Assembly (NCBI RefSeq): GCF_013404085.1
Contig: NZ_JABFHO010000001.1
Location: forward strand, 1,116,001 to 1,180,000
Source of the DNA: Winogradskyella helgolandensis
Lineage (GTDB): Bacteria; Bacteroidota; Bacteroidia; Flavobacteriales; Flavobacteriaceae
Length of the DNA: 64,000 bases
Direction of reading: 5' to 3'
The notes beneath the pieces are model-generated. The model saw only the letters and a program-made list of their open reading frames with translations, was not told the DNA's origin and ran no database searches. Within the stretch, counting starts at the first letter, position 1. Every line of letters begins with the position of its first letter. A program made the position numbers and the translations under genes. Positions 25,477 through 35,390 of the stretch are shown piece after piece.

Positions 25477-28209
25477 TTATAAGTTATTAATTGTCCAAGA
25501 GGCATAATACATTGAGCCTATATAACCTGATCCAAATACAGTGAAATATTCCTTACCTCCAATGTTTGTACCACCTATCTTAATTGTAGATTTCAATGCA
25601 GGAATCTTATAATTAATCTGTGCATCTACAGTATGGAATTCTGGTACTATACCATCTCCAAAAGTTGCTTCCCAGAAATAATCATCACTAAATCTATAGG
25701 CTACATTAAATCCAAAGTTTTTAAATAGCTCTGTATTACCAAAATGAGCTTTGAATTTGTGCTCTGGTGTATTAAAGTTAGTTTCGAAATTAGGATTTGC
25801 AGCTTGGTCAAAATCTTGTTTAGTGAATGTATAACTTCCGCCTAAATCAAAATCGCCCATTACTTTAGTTGATACTCCTAATGAAGCTCCATAAGAATTA
25901 ACATCTACATCTGAATTTGTGTAAGCACTATAGGTTGTGAAATCACTACTAGCTATAGCTGCTACTGCAGAACCATCTGCTACAGATCCGTATAGTGGTG
26001 CAATTACCACTTCTGATGAAATGAAATCTTGGTATTTGTTATAATAGGTACTAAAATCAATAATAACTTTATTGATTTTTCCTCTATATCCTACTTCTAT
26101 AGAAGATACTTTTTCTGGAGAAACAAGGTTTGGATTAGCGATTTCTAAAACAGAAGGGTCACCAGTTGCGGCTAATTGTTGTACAGAAGATGCTGTATAA
26201 GAATTATTATAAGCAGCACCACCGGTTTGAGTATATACAGTTCCATTACTTGCTGTAAAATCTCTAGTATAACGGTCTAAATTGTCTGGGGCAGAACCCA
26301 CTAGTATTGCTCTACCAGCATCTAACCCAATAAATAAATCTTGCGTTGTAGGATTTCTGAAACCTGTTTGTGCAGAAGCTCTAATGTTGTGATTTTCGTT
26401 TAGTGTTAACCCTAATGATAATCTTGGTGAAATAAACCCGTCGAAAAACTCTGATTTATCATAACGTGCAGAAGCCGTTATTTTTAATTTCATTTCTTCA
26501 CTAAGTTCTAAATCTTTTTGAACTTGAGTGTATACACCAAATTCACTATAATCAATTGGTCCATCATAATCTGTATAAATTGAACCAAAAGAGTTTAAAT
26601 TATAACGTCTATATGATCCACCAACTTGAATGTCTGCAATATCAGTCAAATGACTAAAATTGTAATTACCATCTGCGTGATAGTATTTAGATGCATCACG
26701 GAATTGTGACCCTGTTGCTAAATCTGGATCTTGAATAATTCTATCGAATGCATTGTTAAATTCAGCCGATCCTGGTTCAAATCTTCCTGTTTCAGCAGCA
26801 GCTCTTGCAGCAGCATGTGCTTGTGTATCTGTAGCGCCACCACCTAATGTTGCAGCTACGTAAGTATTGATGTAATCACCGAACCAATCAGCATCACTTT
26901 TCCAAGCTCTGTTAATATTAATTCCAGTAAATACCATATCATAAGAATCACCAGCTTTATCGGCTACGACATAACCTCTTACGAAAAAGTTGTCATTTTT
27001 AAGTTCTATTTTATGTTGTTCTTGAAAGAATCCGTCAATATTATATCTGTTAGTCCCTTGGTAAATTGTAGTACCTGTACCAACTTTACCTACATATTGG
27101 ATTTCAAAATTACTATCTTCTATTGGACGGTAATATAATCCCCAATCGGCTTTGATACTTTGGGCTTTATATTCTGTTAAATCACGTTCGTTATATCCTG
27201 TTCTACTAACAAAAACGTCTGGTACGATTCCTGTTCCTCCAGCTAAATCATTAATGTTAGCAGATACTTCATCTCCATAAACATTTATACCGTTATAGTT
27301 TAAGTTGTTAGCTCTTGTGCCACCAAGCATATCACTATCTACTTCGCTAGTTGCTGCCCAATCTGTACCGTTTAAATAACCGAAGTTAACTTTTGCTGCA
27401 AATTTATCGCTAAATTTATAAGCCATGCTAATACCTATATCAGTATACTCATTGTCCCCTGCTGCTTTTTGAGAGGTAATACCTTTTTTAACAACAGCGC
27501 TTATACCTTGATGATCAAATGGGTTTTTACTTCGCATAAATAAAATACCGTTAAAAGCATTTGCTCCGTATAAAGCTGAAGAAGCTCCAGGTAATAATTC
27601 AACACTATGTACATCTGTTTCAACCATACCAACAAGGTTTCCAATAGGGAAATTTAAAGCTGGAGTTGAATTATCCATACCATCAACTAATTGCATAAAG
27701 CGCGTATTGGCTGTAGTTGCAAAACCTCTAGTGTTTACAGATTTAAACGTTAAACTACTGGTGTTTACATCCACACCTTTTAAGCTTTCTAAACCTCCGT
27801 AAAAATCTGCAGATGCCGTATTTTTGATTTCTTTCAAACCAAAACGTTCTACGGTTACTGGTGATTCGAAAATTCGTTCTGGAGTACGTGAAGCAGAAAT
27901 TACAACTTCATCAAGTGAATTGCCTTCTGCTAAAGTAACATCGACAGTTTGATTGTTAGTAGTAATTTCAATGGTTTGAGGTTCAAAACCAGCGTAACTT
28001 ACTCGGATTGAAAATGGTGGTTCTTGGTTCACCGATAGTGCGTAGTTTCCATCAAAGTCAGATACTGTACCTGTGCTGGTTCCTACAACGACTATGTTTG
28101 CACCAGGCAATGGTAGCCCAGTATTGTCATTAATTGTACCTTTTATAGTGGTTTGAGCAAAAGATGCCACACAAAAAAGCATAGTGAAAAGCTTTAAGAT
28201 TGTCTTCAT
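25477..28209 (-). CDS. TonB-dependent receptor with carboxypeptidase-like N-terminal domain
   Basis: This 910-residue protein has a signal peptide (MKTILKLFTMLFCVASFAQT), a carboxypeptidase D regulatory-like domain (about 20-100: TIKGTINDNTGLPLPGANIV), a plug (about 110-225, with SVELLPGASSALYGANAFNG) and a 22-strand-type barrel ending in YYASWTINNL. The first residues after the signal match the receptor class used with lipoprotein partners. The partner here is the SGNH lipoprotein directly downstream, not SusD. Ligand not visible; fatty-acid or ester-containing substrates are a guess from the partner. Confidence 0.9.
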   Translation of the reverse strand: MKTILKLFTMLFCVASFAQTTIKGTINDNTGLPLPGANIVVVGTSTGTVSDFDGNYALSVNQEPPFSIRVSYAGFEPQTIEITTNNQTVDVTLAEGNSLDEVVISASRTPERIFESPVTVERFGLKEIKNTASADFYGGLESLKGVDVNTSSLTFKSVNTRGFATTANTRFMQLVDGMDNSTPALNFPIGNLVGMVETDVHSVELLPGASSALYGANAFNGILFMRSKNPFDHQGISAVVKKGITSQKAAGDNEYTDIGISMAYKFSDKFAAKVNFGYLNGTDWAATSEVDSDMLGGTRANNLNYNGINVYGDEVSANINDLAGGTGIVPDVFVSRTGYNERDLTEYKAQSIKADWGLYYRPIEDSNFEIQYVGKVGTGTTIYQGTNRYNIDGFFQEQHKIELKNDNFFVRGYVVADKAGDSYDMVFTGININRAWKSDADWFGDYINTYVAATLGGGATDTQAHAAARAAAETGRFEPGSAEFNNAFDRIIQDPDLATGSQFRDASKYYHADGNYNFSHLTDIADIQVGGSYRRYNLNSFGSIYTDYDGPIDYSEFGVYTQVQKDLELSEEMKLKITASARYDKSEFFDGFISPRLSLGLTLNENHNIRASAQTGFRNPTTQDLFIGLDAGRAILVGSAPDNLDRYTRDFTASNGTVYTQTGGAAYNNSYTASSVQQLAATGDPSVLEIANPNLVSPEKVSSIEVGYRGKINKVIIDFSTYYNKYQDFISSEVVIAPLYGSVADGSAVAAIASSDFTTYSAYTNSDVDVNSYGASLGVSTKVMGDFDLGGSYTFTKQDFDQAANPNFETNFNTPEHKFKAHFGNTELFKNFGFNVAYRFSDDYFWEATFGDGIVPEFHTVDAQINYKIPALKSTIKIGGTNIGGKEYFTVFGSGYIGSMYYASWTINNL

Positions 28210-28554
28210 GTTAGAGAGTTAGTTAATTTATTAGTTTAGCAATTTAATTAAATATATGAGAATTCATGAATAAATTCTCAAAAATTATGCACGCATAGCA
28301 TTATATTGTCAATATTTAACCTAAAAATTATGCAATATTTAATTATAGCGCTGTAAAAATATGATTTTTATAACGGATTTTGAAGTTTTATTTGTCGAAC
28401 TTGGCTATATCAAAGGGTTAAGAGCATTTTTTGTTTAAATATGAATTTTAATATGTTAAAAATCAGACTTAGAAGTATTTGAATAAAAAAACGGCTTAAA
28501 GCTGAATATTATTCAACTATAGGCCGTTTTTGTCTTCTTTTTTTTAGTTTTTAA
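28210..28554. other. Intergenic region upstream of the receptor operon
   Basis: There is no gene. It contains AAAAATTATGCA as a direct repeat at 28280-28291 and 28323-28334, spaced 43 bp (about four helical turns), which could be a regulator site for the receptor gene. The right end carries the glmS terminator at 28486-28531. Confidence 0.5.
28486..28533 (-). terminator. Terminator downstream of glmS
   Basis: AAAAACGGC and GCCGTTTTT form the stem around a 22-nt AT-rich loop (AGCTGAATATTATTCAAC part self-pairs as GAATATTATTC). The A-run on the plus strand gives a U-run on the leftward transcript. Confidence 0.7.
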
Positions 28555-30402
28555 CTATTCTACAGTAACTGATTTAGCTAGATTACGAGGTTGATCTACA
28601 TTTTTATCTAACATTACAGCAATATGGTAAGATAATAACTGTAGCGGTATCGTAGTTAATAATGGTGTTAGGCATTCTAATGTTTCTGGTACTTCAATCA
28701 CGTGATCTGCTAATTCCTTTACACTTGTATCACCTTTTGTAACAATGCCTATAATTTTACCTTTTCGAGCTTTAATTTCTTGAATGTTACTCACTACTTT
28801 TTCGTAATGTCCCATTTTAGTAGCAATAACGATAACTGGCATATGCTCATCAATAAGAGCAATAGGTCCATGTTTCATTTCTGCTGCAGGATACCCTTCG
28901 GCATGTATATAAGAAATTTCTTTAAGTTTTAAAGCTCCTTCTAAAGCTACAGGGAAGTTAAATCCTCTACCTAAATACAAACAGTTTTTTGAGTCTTTAT
29001 AGATCTCAGCAACCGTTTTTACATAAGCATCCGACTTTAAAGCTTCTTCAACTTTTCCTGGAATAGTTTCAAGTTCAATAAGGTGATGTCTGAATTCGGA
29101 ACTAGACATGGTGCCTTTAGCTCTTGCTAAACGTAACGCCATTAGCGTTAATACAGTAATCTGTGTTGTAAATGCTTTAGTTGATGCCACTCCAATTTCT
29201 GGACCAGCATGCGTATATGCACCTGCGTCTGTCTCTCTTGCTATGGTTGACCCAACAACATTACATACGCCAAAAACAAAAGCTCCTTTAGATTTAGCTA
29301 ATTTAATAGCCGCTAAAGTATCTGCTGTTTCACCAGATTGAGAAATAGCAATTACGATATCTTTTTCTGTAATAACAGGGTTTCTATATCTAAATTCTGA
29401 AGCATATTCTACTTCAACAGGAATTCTTGCTAAATCTTCAAAAATATATTCTGCAACTAAACCTGCATGCCAAGATGTACCACATGCTACGATGATGATT
29501 CGGTCAGCTGCTAAGAATTTTTTCATGTTATCCTCAACACCTGCTAATTTAATCAAAGCTTCATTACTTAATAAACGACCTCTAAAGGTATCTAATATAG
29601 CACTTGGCTGTTCATAGATCTCTTTAAGCATAAAATGATCGTAACCACCTTTTTCAATTTGCTCTAAATTAATTTGAAGTTCTTGTACATAAGGATCTAC
29701 TAAAACGTCATTCTTTATTTTTCGGACTTTTATGTTTTTTCCTCTTCTAATGATTGCCATTTCTTCATCTTCAAGGTAAATGGCATTTTTAGTGTATTCA
29801 ATAAAAGGAGACGCGTCACTAGCTATGAAAAACTCATCATCACCAATACCTATTGCTAATGGGCTTCCGAGTTTTGCAACAACTATTTCGTTAGGTTTGT
29901 TTTTATCAAAAACGGCAATAGCATAAGCTCCTACAACTTGGTTTAAAGCAATTTGAACGGCTTTACCTAATTTTAGATTGTCGTTTTTCTGTACCTCTTC
30001 AATAAGATTAATTAATACTTCTGTATCTGTGTCTGATTGAAAGGTGTAACCACGTTTTATTAATTCTTTTTTTAAGGAATCATAATTCTCAATTATCCCA
30101 TTATGAATAATTACCAAATCGCCAGAGTTGGAATAGTGTGGGTGAGAATTGACATCATTTGGTACACCATGTGTAGCCCAACGTGTATGTCCAATGCCTA
30201 GAGTTCCATCTGTAGAGATTTCATTCTCTATTTTATTTTTAAGGTCAGAAACTTTGCCTTTGGTTTTTGATAGCTTAATATCTGTTCCGTCATATAAGGC
30301 AATACCAGCACTATCATAACCTCTATATTCTAATCTTTGAAGCCCTTTAATAACAATAGGATAAGCCTCTCTATGGCCAATATATCCAACAATTCCACAC
30401 AT
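28555..30402 (-). CDS. glmS: Glutamine-fructose-6-phosphate aminotransferase
   Basis: This 615-residue enzyme starts MCGIVGYIGHREAYPIVIKG, with nucleophilic Cys2 exposed after Met removal, then LEYRGYDSAGIAL and HTRWATHG of the Ntn amidotransferase domain (1-about 240). Two SIS isomerase domains follow (SQSGETADTLAA near 360), and the tail LAKSVTVE is the classic GlmS end. It makes glucosamine-6-phosphate from fructose-6-phosphate and glutamine, the first step to UDP-GlcNAc for peptidoglycan and LPS. It is read 13 bp after a DUF4270 gene. No glmS ribozyme structure is apparent in that gap. Confidence 0.97.
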   Translation of the reverse strand: MCGIVGYIGHREAYPIVIKGLQRLEYRGYDSAGIALYDGTDIKLSKTKGKVSDLKNKIENEISTDGTLGIGHTRWATHGVPNDVNSHPHYSNSGDLVIIHNGIIENYDSLKKELIKRGYTFQSDTDTEVLINLIEEVQKNDNLKLGKAVQIALNQVVGAYAIAVFDKNKPNEIVVAKLGSPLAIGIGDDEFFIASDASPFIEYTKNAIYLEDEEMAIIRRGKNIKVRKIKNDVLVDPYVQELQINLEQIEKGGYDHFMLKEIYEQPSAILDTFRGRLLSNEALIKLAGVEDNMKKFLAADRIIIVACGTSWHAGLVAEYIFEDLARIPVEVEYASEFRYRNPVITEKDIVIAISQSGETADTLAAIKLAKSKGAFVFGVCNVVGSTIARETDAGAYTHAGPEIGVASTKAFTTQITVLTLMALRLARAKGTMSSSEFRHHLIELETIPGKVEEALKSDAYVKTVAEIYKDSKNCLYLGRGFNFPVALEGALKLKEISYIHAEGYPAAEMKHGPIALIDEHMPVIVIATKMGHYEKVVSNIQEIKARKGKIIGIVTKGDTSVKELADHVIEVPETLECLTPLLTTIPLQLLSYHIAVMLDKNVDQPRNLAKSVTVE

Positions 30403-30415
30403 AGGTTGTTTTTTT

Positions 30416-32146
30416 TTAGTAATTTGGTTCTGTATAATGTATTTCTAAATACACACGTTTACTTTCATCAGATTCGGGTGTGTTATTACCATACAATATT
30501 GTTCCTCTAGGTGTTAGGATAGAACTTACAGGGACTGTTAAATCTAAATCGTCAACAGTTTGTACTTTGTTCTGCGAAAAACTAACACTTGGATCTTCAA
30601 TATTTACGTTTAGAGAAACCGCTAAACCAAGTTCAACATTTGTAGAATCTCTTAATAATAAATTATTGATATGTTCCGTGATTTTCAATTTGTATTTTAC
30701 ACCTTTATTACCTGGCTCATCATCTACACGTTGTAAAGCGCCAAGATGTCTTAACTTAGAAAACGAAGGTAAATTGGAATTAGTAACATCTAAATAATAA
30801 TCGATTAACGGTTCTTTATTTACCGCATCATACAAATATAAGCGATTAGGTTCGTTGTCTGGGTCTTCATTTAATATATCTAATTGATCTCTATCTACAT
30901 AGAAAACAAGATTAGCTTCGTTAACTAATCGTTTAGAACTACTGAATTTATTATCTTCTAAGTTGACATAATCATTTCTGAATTTGTCATAATTACTCAT
31001 GCCAGCTTCATCATTATAACCTTCAAATAATTTAATACCAGCAATAGCACCTTGTCCACCTTTTAAGTAAATTTTACTATCACCTGCGTCAGAATCTCCA
31101 TCATCTATTGGTAATGTAAAATCATTTTCAAGAAAATTAATTTTATTTGAGCCAAAGTTAAGAACATATGTTGAGCTATCTCTAACATCGTCTCCATCTG
31201 TAGTTGAAGCTGTTAATTTTGAGTAATAAATTGTTACATTGGCATTATTTGCGCTTCCTGTGTTTAATATAAGAAAACTGCCATCATCGTCTATAGTTTC
31301 AGCTCTAAAATAAAGACCTCTAAAATAATCTGTAAAATTATTTAAGTTACTTAAAACAACATCTCCTTCTTTAGCTAATATTTTATTTTCCCAAAAAGTT
31401 GGGTCTAGCATAATTCTTATACCTGGAGATTGATTTGATAATAAGGTCTTATCACCATTTTCATCTAATTCGTTAACGTCCTTTAGACTATAACCTTTAT
31501 CGTTTATGTCAATTTCATTGTCTACAACGGTCATAATACTACCCGTAGTGTCGTCGTAATCTACAAAAATAAGTTCTGAACCTTCTAGAGCGGTCGTTGA
31601 AATGCTCTCTGATGATGAAGCTGTTTGATTTGAAAAATATGCTTGATCTTCACTAAAACTACCACTTGGATCAAAATCTCTAATAAAATAGTTGTTTTCA
31701 AAGATTCTTAACTTTATGTTTTTGTAATCCTCTCCCTTAGATATCACTGAATCTAGGGTGTAAGTAATGTTGCCATCATCGTCAGTTCCTGTAGCAGTAC
31801 TAAAATATGGAAGGTTAACAACAACAGAATCAATCTTTGCTTCATCTCCAAAAGTTGGACTGTATGTAACAGGTGTTAGCTGTGTTACAAAACTAGAAGT
31901 TGTTCTGCCATAAGCATCATCATATATACCTAATGTTGTTAAGCCTAGTTGATTAGTTTGTACTGGAGCTAGAGCTTTAGTGTAAGCAATGACGTCGAAT
32001 TTGTCTGTGTCTGTATCGAAATTTGTGGCAATACCACTATTAATAAGGTCAGACTCTAGGGTTGCAAAATCATCGTCACAAGCAATAAAACTTAGAATAA
32101 TAAGGCCAAATGATATGATTTGAAGGGCAATTCTATTTTTTTTCAT
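30416..32146 (-). CDS. DUF4270 lipoprotein
   Basis: This 576-residue protein has a lipoprotein signal (LIILSFIAC, lipid Cys23) followed by DDD. YDDAYGRTTSSFVTQL and AKIDSVVVNLPYF are typical of DUF4270, a large exported family confined to Bacteroidota. No catalytic motif is seen; the protein is predicted to be mostly beta-structured. It lies between a short GT5 protein and glmS on the same strand. Its function is not known to me; the context of sugar-nucleotide and glucan genes suggests the cell envelope. Confidence 0.87.
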   Translation of the reverse strand: MKKNRIALQIISFGLIILSFIACDDDFATLESDLINSGIATNFDTDTDKFDVIAYTKALAPVQTNQLGLTTLGIYDDAYGRTTSSFVTQLTPVTYSPTFGDEAKIDSVVVNLPYFSTATGTDDDGNITYTLDSVISKGEDYKNIKLRIFENNYFIRDFDPSGSFSEDQAYFSNQTASSSESISTTALEGSELIFVDYDDTTGSIMTVVDNEIDINDKGYSLKDVNELDENGDKTLLSNQSPGIRIMLDPTFWENKILAKEGDVVLSNLNNFTDYFRGLYFRAETIDDDGSFLILNTGSANNANVTIYYSKLTASTTDGDDVRDSSTYVLNFGSNKINFLENDFTLPIDDGDSDAGDSKIYLKGGQGAIAGIKLFEGYNDEAGMSNYDKFRNDYVNLEDNKFSSSKRLVNEANLVFYVDRDQLDILNEDPDNEPNRLYLYDAVNKEPLIDYYLDVTNSNLPSFSKLRHLGALQRVDDEPGNKGVKYKLKITEHINNLLLRDSTNVELGLAVSLNVNIEDPSVSFSQNKVQTVDDLDLTVPVSSILTPRGTILYGNNTPESDESKRVYLEIHYTEPNY

Positions 32147-32245
32147 GTATTTGTATTTATTGTCTCTATTAAGGACACATGCTGTTCGCTATCAATCATT
32201 TCTAAAAATGATAAAACTTTGAACCCGCTCGTTTCATAGGTGATA

Positions 32246-33058
32246 TTAACTGTTTAATACAGTGTTATTATAAAACTCTGTGTATGGATCTGCAAATTCT
32301 TCAATTGAATAATAATCTAATACAGGTTTTGTTAAATCGTTTAAGTACGCGTCTAATTCTTCAGGTAATTCTTCAGAGCCTCTAATGATGGCGTCAGAGT
32401 TGTCAATAGCAACTTTCATTAAATTAATATAATCGGGTTGCTTTAGTAATTCTGTTGTTGCTGCATCTAATCCATCAAAATTAACTTTAGAGATCATGTC
32501 TTTATCTAACGTGCCTTCAAAGTTTTGATTGTATACAGAGGTTACTATTTTACTTTCGGTAAATAAAGGTTCTGTTTTATAAAACTCCTTTAAGTATAGT
32601 GGTAATAGAGATGCTAACCAACCATTAACGTGAATGATATCTGGAGCCCAATTTAATTTTTTAACTGTTTCTATAACACCTTTTGCAAAGAAAATGGCGC
32701 GTTCGTCGTTATCTGAAAATAATTTGCCGTCCTCATCTGTTAAGGTTGCTTTTCTTTTAAAATAATCTTCATTATCTATAAAGTAAACTTGGATACGTTC
32801 TTTAGGAATAGACGCTACCTTTATAATCAATGGCATATCTAAATCGTTAATCACTAAATTAATACCTGAAAGTCTAATAACTTCGTGTAGCTGATGTCTT
32901 CTTTCATTAATATTTCCAAAGCGAGGCATAAATATTCTAATTTGACCTCCTTGTTTGTTTACCATTCTAGGTGCCTCAAAGGACATTGAAGAAATTTCAG
33001 TTTCTGGTAAATATGGAACAACTTCCGAGGACACATATAATATTCGTTTATCTTTCAT
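32246..33058 (-). CDS. Glycogen/starch synthase-like protein, N-terminal (GT5) domain only
   Basis: This 270-residue protein begins MKDKRILYVSSEVVPYLPET and has the Rossmann-like GT5 start, with PDIIHVNGWLASLLPLYLKE matching the H-x-W-x-x-x-L region of GlgA. True GlgA is about 480 residues; the whole second domain with its ADP-glucose-binding loop is missing. The canonical KTGGL near the start is also replaced (PETEISSM). The coding frame is intact and has a normal start and terminator spacing, so it looks like a stable short protein rather than a pseudogene. It probably lacks glucan synthase activity. An earlier in-frame ATG, 12 codons upstream, is less likely because it would overlap the promoter box at 33096-33103. 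Confidence 0.85.
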   Translation of the reverse strand: MKDKRILYVSSEVVPYLPETEISSMSFEAPRMVNKQGGQIRIFMPRFGNINERRHQLHEVIRLSGINLVINDLDMPLIIKVASIPKERIQVYFIDNEDYFKRKATLTDEDGKLFSDNDERAIFFAKGVIETVKKLNWAPDIIHVNGWLASLLPLYLKEFYKTEPLFTESKIVTSVYNQNFEGTLDKDMISKVNFDGLDAATTELLKQPDYINLMKVAIDNSDAIIRGSEELPEELDAYLNDLTKPVLDYYSIEEFADPYTEFYNNTVLNS

Positions 33059-33095
33059 AAATCTACTGCTTTTGATATTAATAGTAAAAAACATG

Positions 33096-33103
33096 CAAAA
33101 TTA
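33096..33103 (-). promoter_or_regulatory. Leftward -7 box for the GT5-like gene
   Basis: CAAAATTA on the plus strand is TAATTTTG on the minus strand, a perfect TAnnTTTG. It lies 37 bp before the chosen start at 33058. Confidence 0.5.
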
Positions 33104-33108
33104 CAAAA

Positions 33109-33142
33109 TTTTGGGCAGATTGCTAGTATTATATTATGTTTG
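33109..33142 (+). promoter_or_regulatory. Promoter of panC
   Basis: TTTTG (33109-33113) and TATGTTTG (33135-33142) are spaced 21 bp and match the Bacteroidota -33/-7 pattern. The predicted start is about 20 bases before the TTG codon of panC. The region is shared with the leftward GT5-like gene. Confidence 0.6.
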
Positions 33143-33167
33143 CATGCGTTAAACTTTTGTTACGGCA

Positions 33168-34019
33168 TTGAAAAACTTTCAGAATAAAGCAGAATTATCA
33201 ACTTATATTGGTGTATTAAAAGCCAATGGAAGTACTATTGGATTTGTACCCACAATGGGAGCATTACACCAAGGGCATTTGTCATTGGTTAATAATGGAT
33301 TAAGTGAAAACGACCTTGTAGTTGTCAGTATTTTTGTTAATCCTACCCAGTTTGATAATAAAGAAGATTTAGTTAAATACCCAAGAACTTTAGAAGAGGA
33401 TATTTCACTCTTAAAAACAGTGAGTAGTGATCGTATCATTGTTTACTCTCCTACAGTCGATGATATTTATGGAAACCATATTGAGTCGCGAACCTTTACT
33501 TTTGATGGTTTAGAGCATGAGATGGAAGGTGCTTTTAGAAAAGGACATTTTGATGGAGTCGGTACTATTGTAAAGCGTTTGTTTGAGATTGTGAACCCAG
33601 ATCGTGCTTATTTTGGAGAAAAAGATTTTCAGCAATTACAAATTATTAGAAAGCTCGTAGAACTACATCAATTGCCTGTTGAGATTATTGGCTGCCCAAT
33701 TCACAGAGCAGCGGATGGTTTAGCTATGAGTTCTAGAAATGCAAGGTTATCATCAGAGCATAGGATTGTTTCACCATTCATATATAAAACACTTATAGCT
33801 GCCAAAACACAGTTTGGCACAAAAAGTGCACAAGCAGTAACGGAATGGGTCAATAAGGAATTTAAAAACCAACCGCTCTTTGAGCTAGAGTATTTTATAA
33901 TTGCTGATATATCGACCTTAAAACCGGTAAAACGAAAATCAACAAAAAAGTCATATAGAGCATTTATTGCTGTTTATGCAGGCGATATAAGATTGATAGA
34001 TAATATCGCTTTAAATTAA
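33168..34019 (+). CDS. panC: Pantothenate synthetase
   Basis: This 283-residue enzyme carries [14 protein letters not shown] at 28-41 with the HxGH nucleotide-binding motif, [16 protein letters not shown] (about 145-160) and SSRNARLS (about 184). It joins pantoate and beta-alanine with ATP to make pantothenate. The start is TTG at 33168: upstream in the frame no ATG is available, and the nearest ATG (33144) meets a stop at once. panD, which makes the beta-alanine, follows 13 bp downstream, so substrate supply and use are coupled. Confidence 0.95.
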   Translation: MKNFQNKAELSTYIGVLKANGSTIGFVPTMGALHQGHLSLVNNGLSENDLVVVSIFVNPTQFDNKEDLVKYPRTLEEDISLLKTVSSDRIIVYSPTVDDIYGNHIESRTFTFDGLEHEMEGAFRKGHFDGVGTIVKRLFEIVNPDRAYFGEKDFQQLQIIRKLVELHQLPVEIIGCPIHRAADGLAMSSRNARLSSEHRIVSPFIYKTLIAAKTQFGTKSAQAVTEWVNKEFKNQPLFELEYFIIADISTLKPVKRKSTKKSYRAFIAVYAGDIRLIDNIALN

Positions 34020-34032
34020 TTATCTTTGTCGT

Positions 34033-34383
34033 ATGCAAATACAAGTTGTAAAATCTAAAATTCATCGTGTAAGGGTTACAGGTGCCAAACTTAATTATAT
34101 TGGTAGTATAACTATTGATGAAGATTTAATGGAAGCCGCTAATATTATACAAGGCGAAAAAGTTCAGATTGTTAATAATGACAATGGTGAACGTCTAGAA
34201 ACGTATTGTATTCCAGGACCTCGTAACAGTGGTGAAATTACGCTTAATGGAGCCGCAGCACGTAAAGTGGCTGTTGGAGATACGCTTATTCTTATTACAT
34301 ACGCATTTATGGATATTGAAGAGGCGAAAGTCTTTAAGCCTTCATTGGTATTTCCAGACGAAGCTACGAACCTCCTAAAATAG
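34033..34383 (+). CDS. panD: Aspartate 1-decarboxylase proenzyme
   Basis: This 116-residue protein begins [20 protein letters not shown]. The self-cleavage site is Gly24-Ser25 in NYIGSITID; cleavage gives the pyruvoyl cofactor. [12 protein letters not shown] is the typical late motif. It decarboxylates aspartate to beta-alanine for PanC, encoded just upstream. Length is normal for the family. Confidence 0.96.
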   Translation: MQIQVVKSKIHRVRVTGAKLNYIGSITIDEDLMEAANIIQGEKVQIVNNDNGERLETYCIPGPRNSGEITLNGAAARKVAVGDTLILITYAFMDIEEAKVFKPSLVFPDEATNLLK

Positions 34384-34387
34384 ATAG

Positions 34388-35347
34388 GTGGCTAAAGCTA
34401 AATCCATTCTAAAAGTTGTTTTACCATTACTCTTAGGAGTTGGATTGGTATGGTATTCTTTATCTAAAATCTCCATTCCTACTTTAGTCCAGTATTTTAA
34501 AGATGCTGATTATACTTGGATAGTTCTTGGTGTTAGTCTAGGTATTTTGAGTCATATGTCTAGGGCATACCGTTGGCTATTTATGGTAGAACCCTTGGGG
34601 TTTAAACCAAAATTTGGAAATAGCTTAATGGCTGTATATTCGGCTTATCTCATTAATTTTACGATTCCACGTGCTGGCGAAGTTGCTAGAGCTACGATTT
34701 TAAAGAATTATGAAGAAATTCCTTTTGATAAAGGGTTTGGGACTATAGTTGCAGAGCGTATAGCAGATACTATTATGTTGCTTTCGATAGTGGCAATAGC
34801 GTTTTTTTTGGAATTTGAATTTATATTTAATTTTTTTGCAGATAAATTTGATCCAACTTCTTTGTTTTTAGGTAGTGCAATAGTGCTTTTAGGGGCTTTA
34901 TTGTTATTTCTTTTTATAAAGAATGGCAAATCTCAATTCGCATTAAAAGTAAAAGGATTTATAGTAGGACTTTTAGAAGGAGCACTTAGCATTTTTAAAA
35001 TGAAGAAAAAGTGGGCTTTTATAGGCCATACTTTGTTTATTTGGACAATGTATGTACTTATGTTTTATGTAACTACATTTGCTTTACCAGAATTACAAGA
35101 CATAACATTAGCAGCTGTACTTATAGGATTTATCCTTTCTAGTTTTAGTATTGCAGCCACAAATGGAGGAATTGGTTCATTTCCCGAAGCAGTAGTTATT
35201 GCTTTTTCATTATTTGGAATGGCCGCAGATCCGAGTAGAGCATTTGGATGGATAGTGTGGTCAACGCAAACGTTAGTTATTATAGTAATAGGTGGCTTAT
35301 CATTGTTATATTTACCTATTTACAACAGAAAGAAACCAACAGTATAA
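34388..35347 (+). CDS. Flippase-like integral membrane protein (UPF0104/LPG synthase TM domain)
   Basis: This 319-residue protein has about eight membrane helices. NFTIPRAGEVARATILKNYE (about 98-117) carries the R-x-G-E-x-x-R motif of the AglD/MprF-like transmembrane family, and VAERIADTIMLL follows. It lacks the soluble lysyl-transferase domain of MprF. It starts with GTG at 34388, four bases after the panD stop, so it is probably in the pan operon. The family is thought to move or modify lipids; no specific role is supported. Confidence 0.87.
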   Translation: MAKAKSILKVVLPLLLGVGLVWYSLSKISIPTLVQYFKDADYTWIVLGVSLGILSHMSRAYRWLFMVEPLGFKPKFGNSLMAVYSAYLINFTIPRAGEVARATILKNYEEIPFDKGFGTIVAERIADTIMLLSIVAIAFFLEFEFIFNFFADKFDPTSLFLGSAIVLLGALLLFLFIKNGKSQFALKVKGFIVGLLEGALSIFKMKKKWAFIGHTLFIWTMYVLMFYVTTFALPELQDITLAAVLIGFILSSFSIAATNGGIGSFPEAVVIAFSLFGMAADPSRAFGWIVWSTQTLVIIVIGGLSLLYLPIYNRKKPTV

Positions 35348-35390
35348 AAAATATTTTTTACCTTACTTTAAATTTTTAATCATGCATAAT

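Noticed and set aside
30402..30416. glmS ribozyme or riboswitch before glmS
   Set aside because: The gap to the upstream gene is only 13 bp, too short for the structure, and glmS is downstream in an operon.
35292..35390. Start of the first esterase-fold gene inside the preceding membrane-protein gene
   Set aside because: The signal peptide begins at 35382 or 35391; the earlier codons overlap the upstream gene and would bury the signal.
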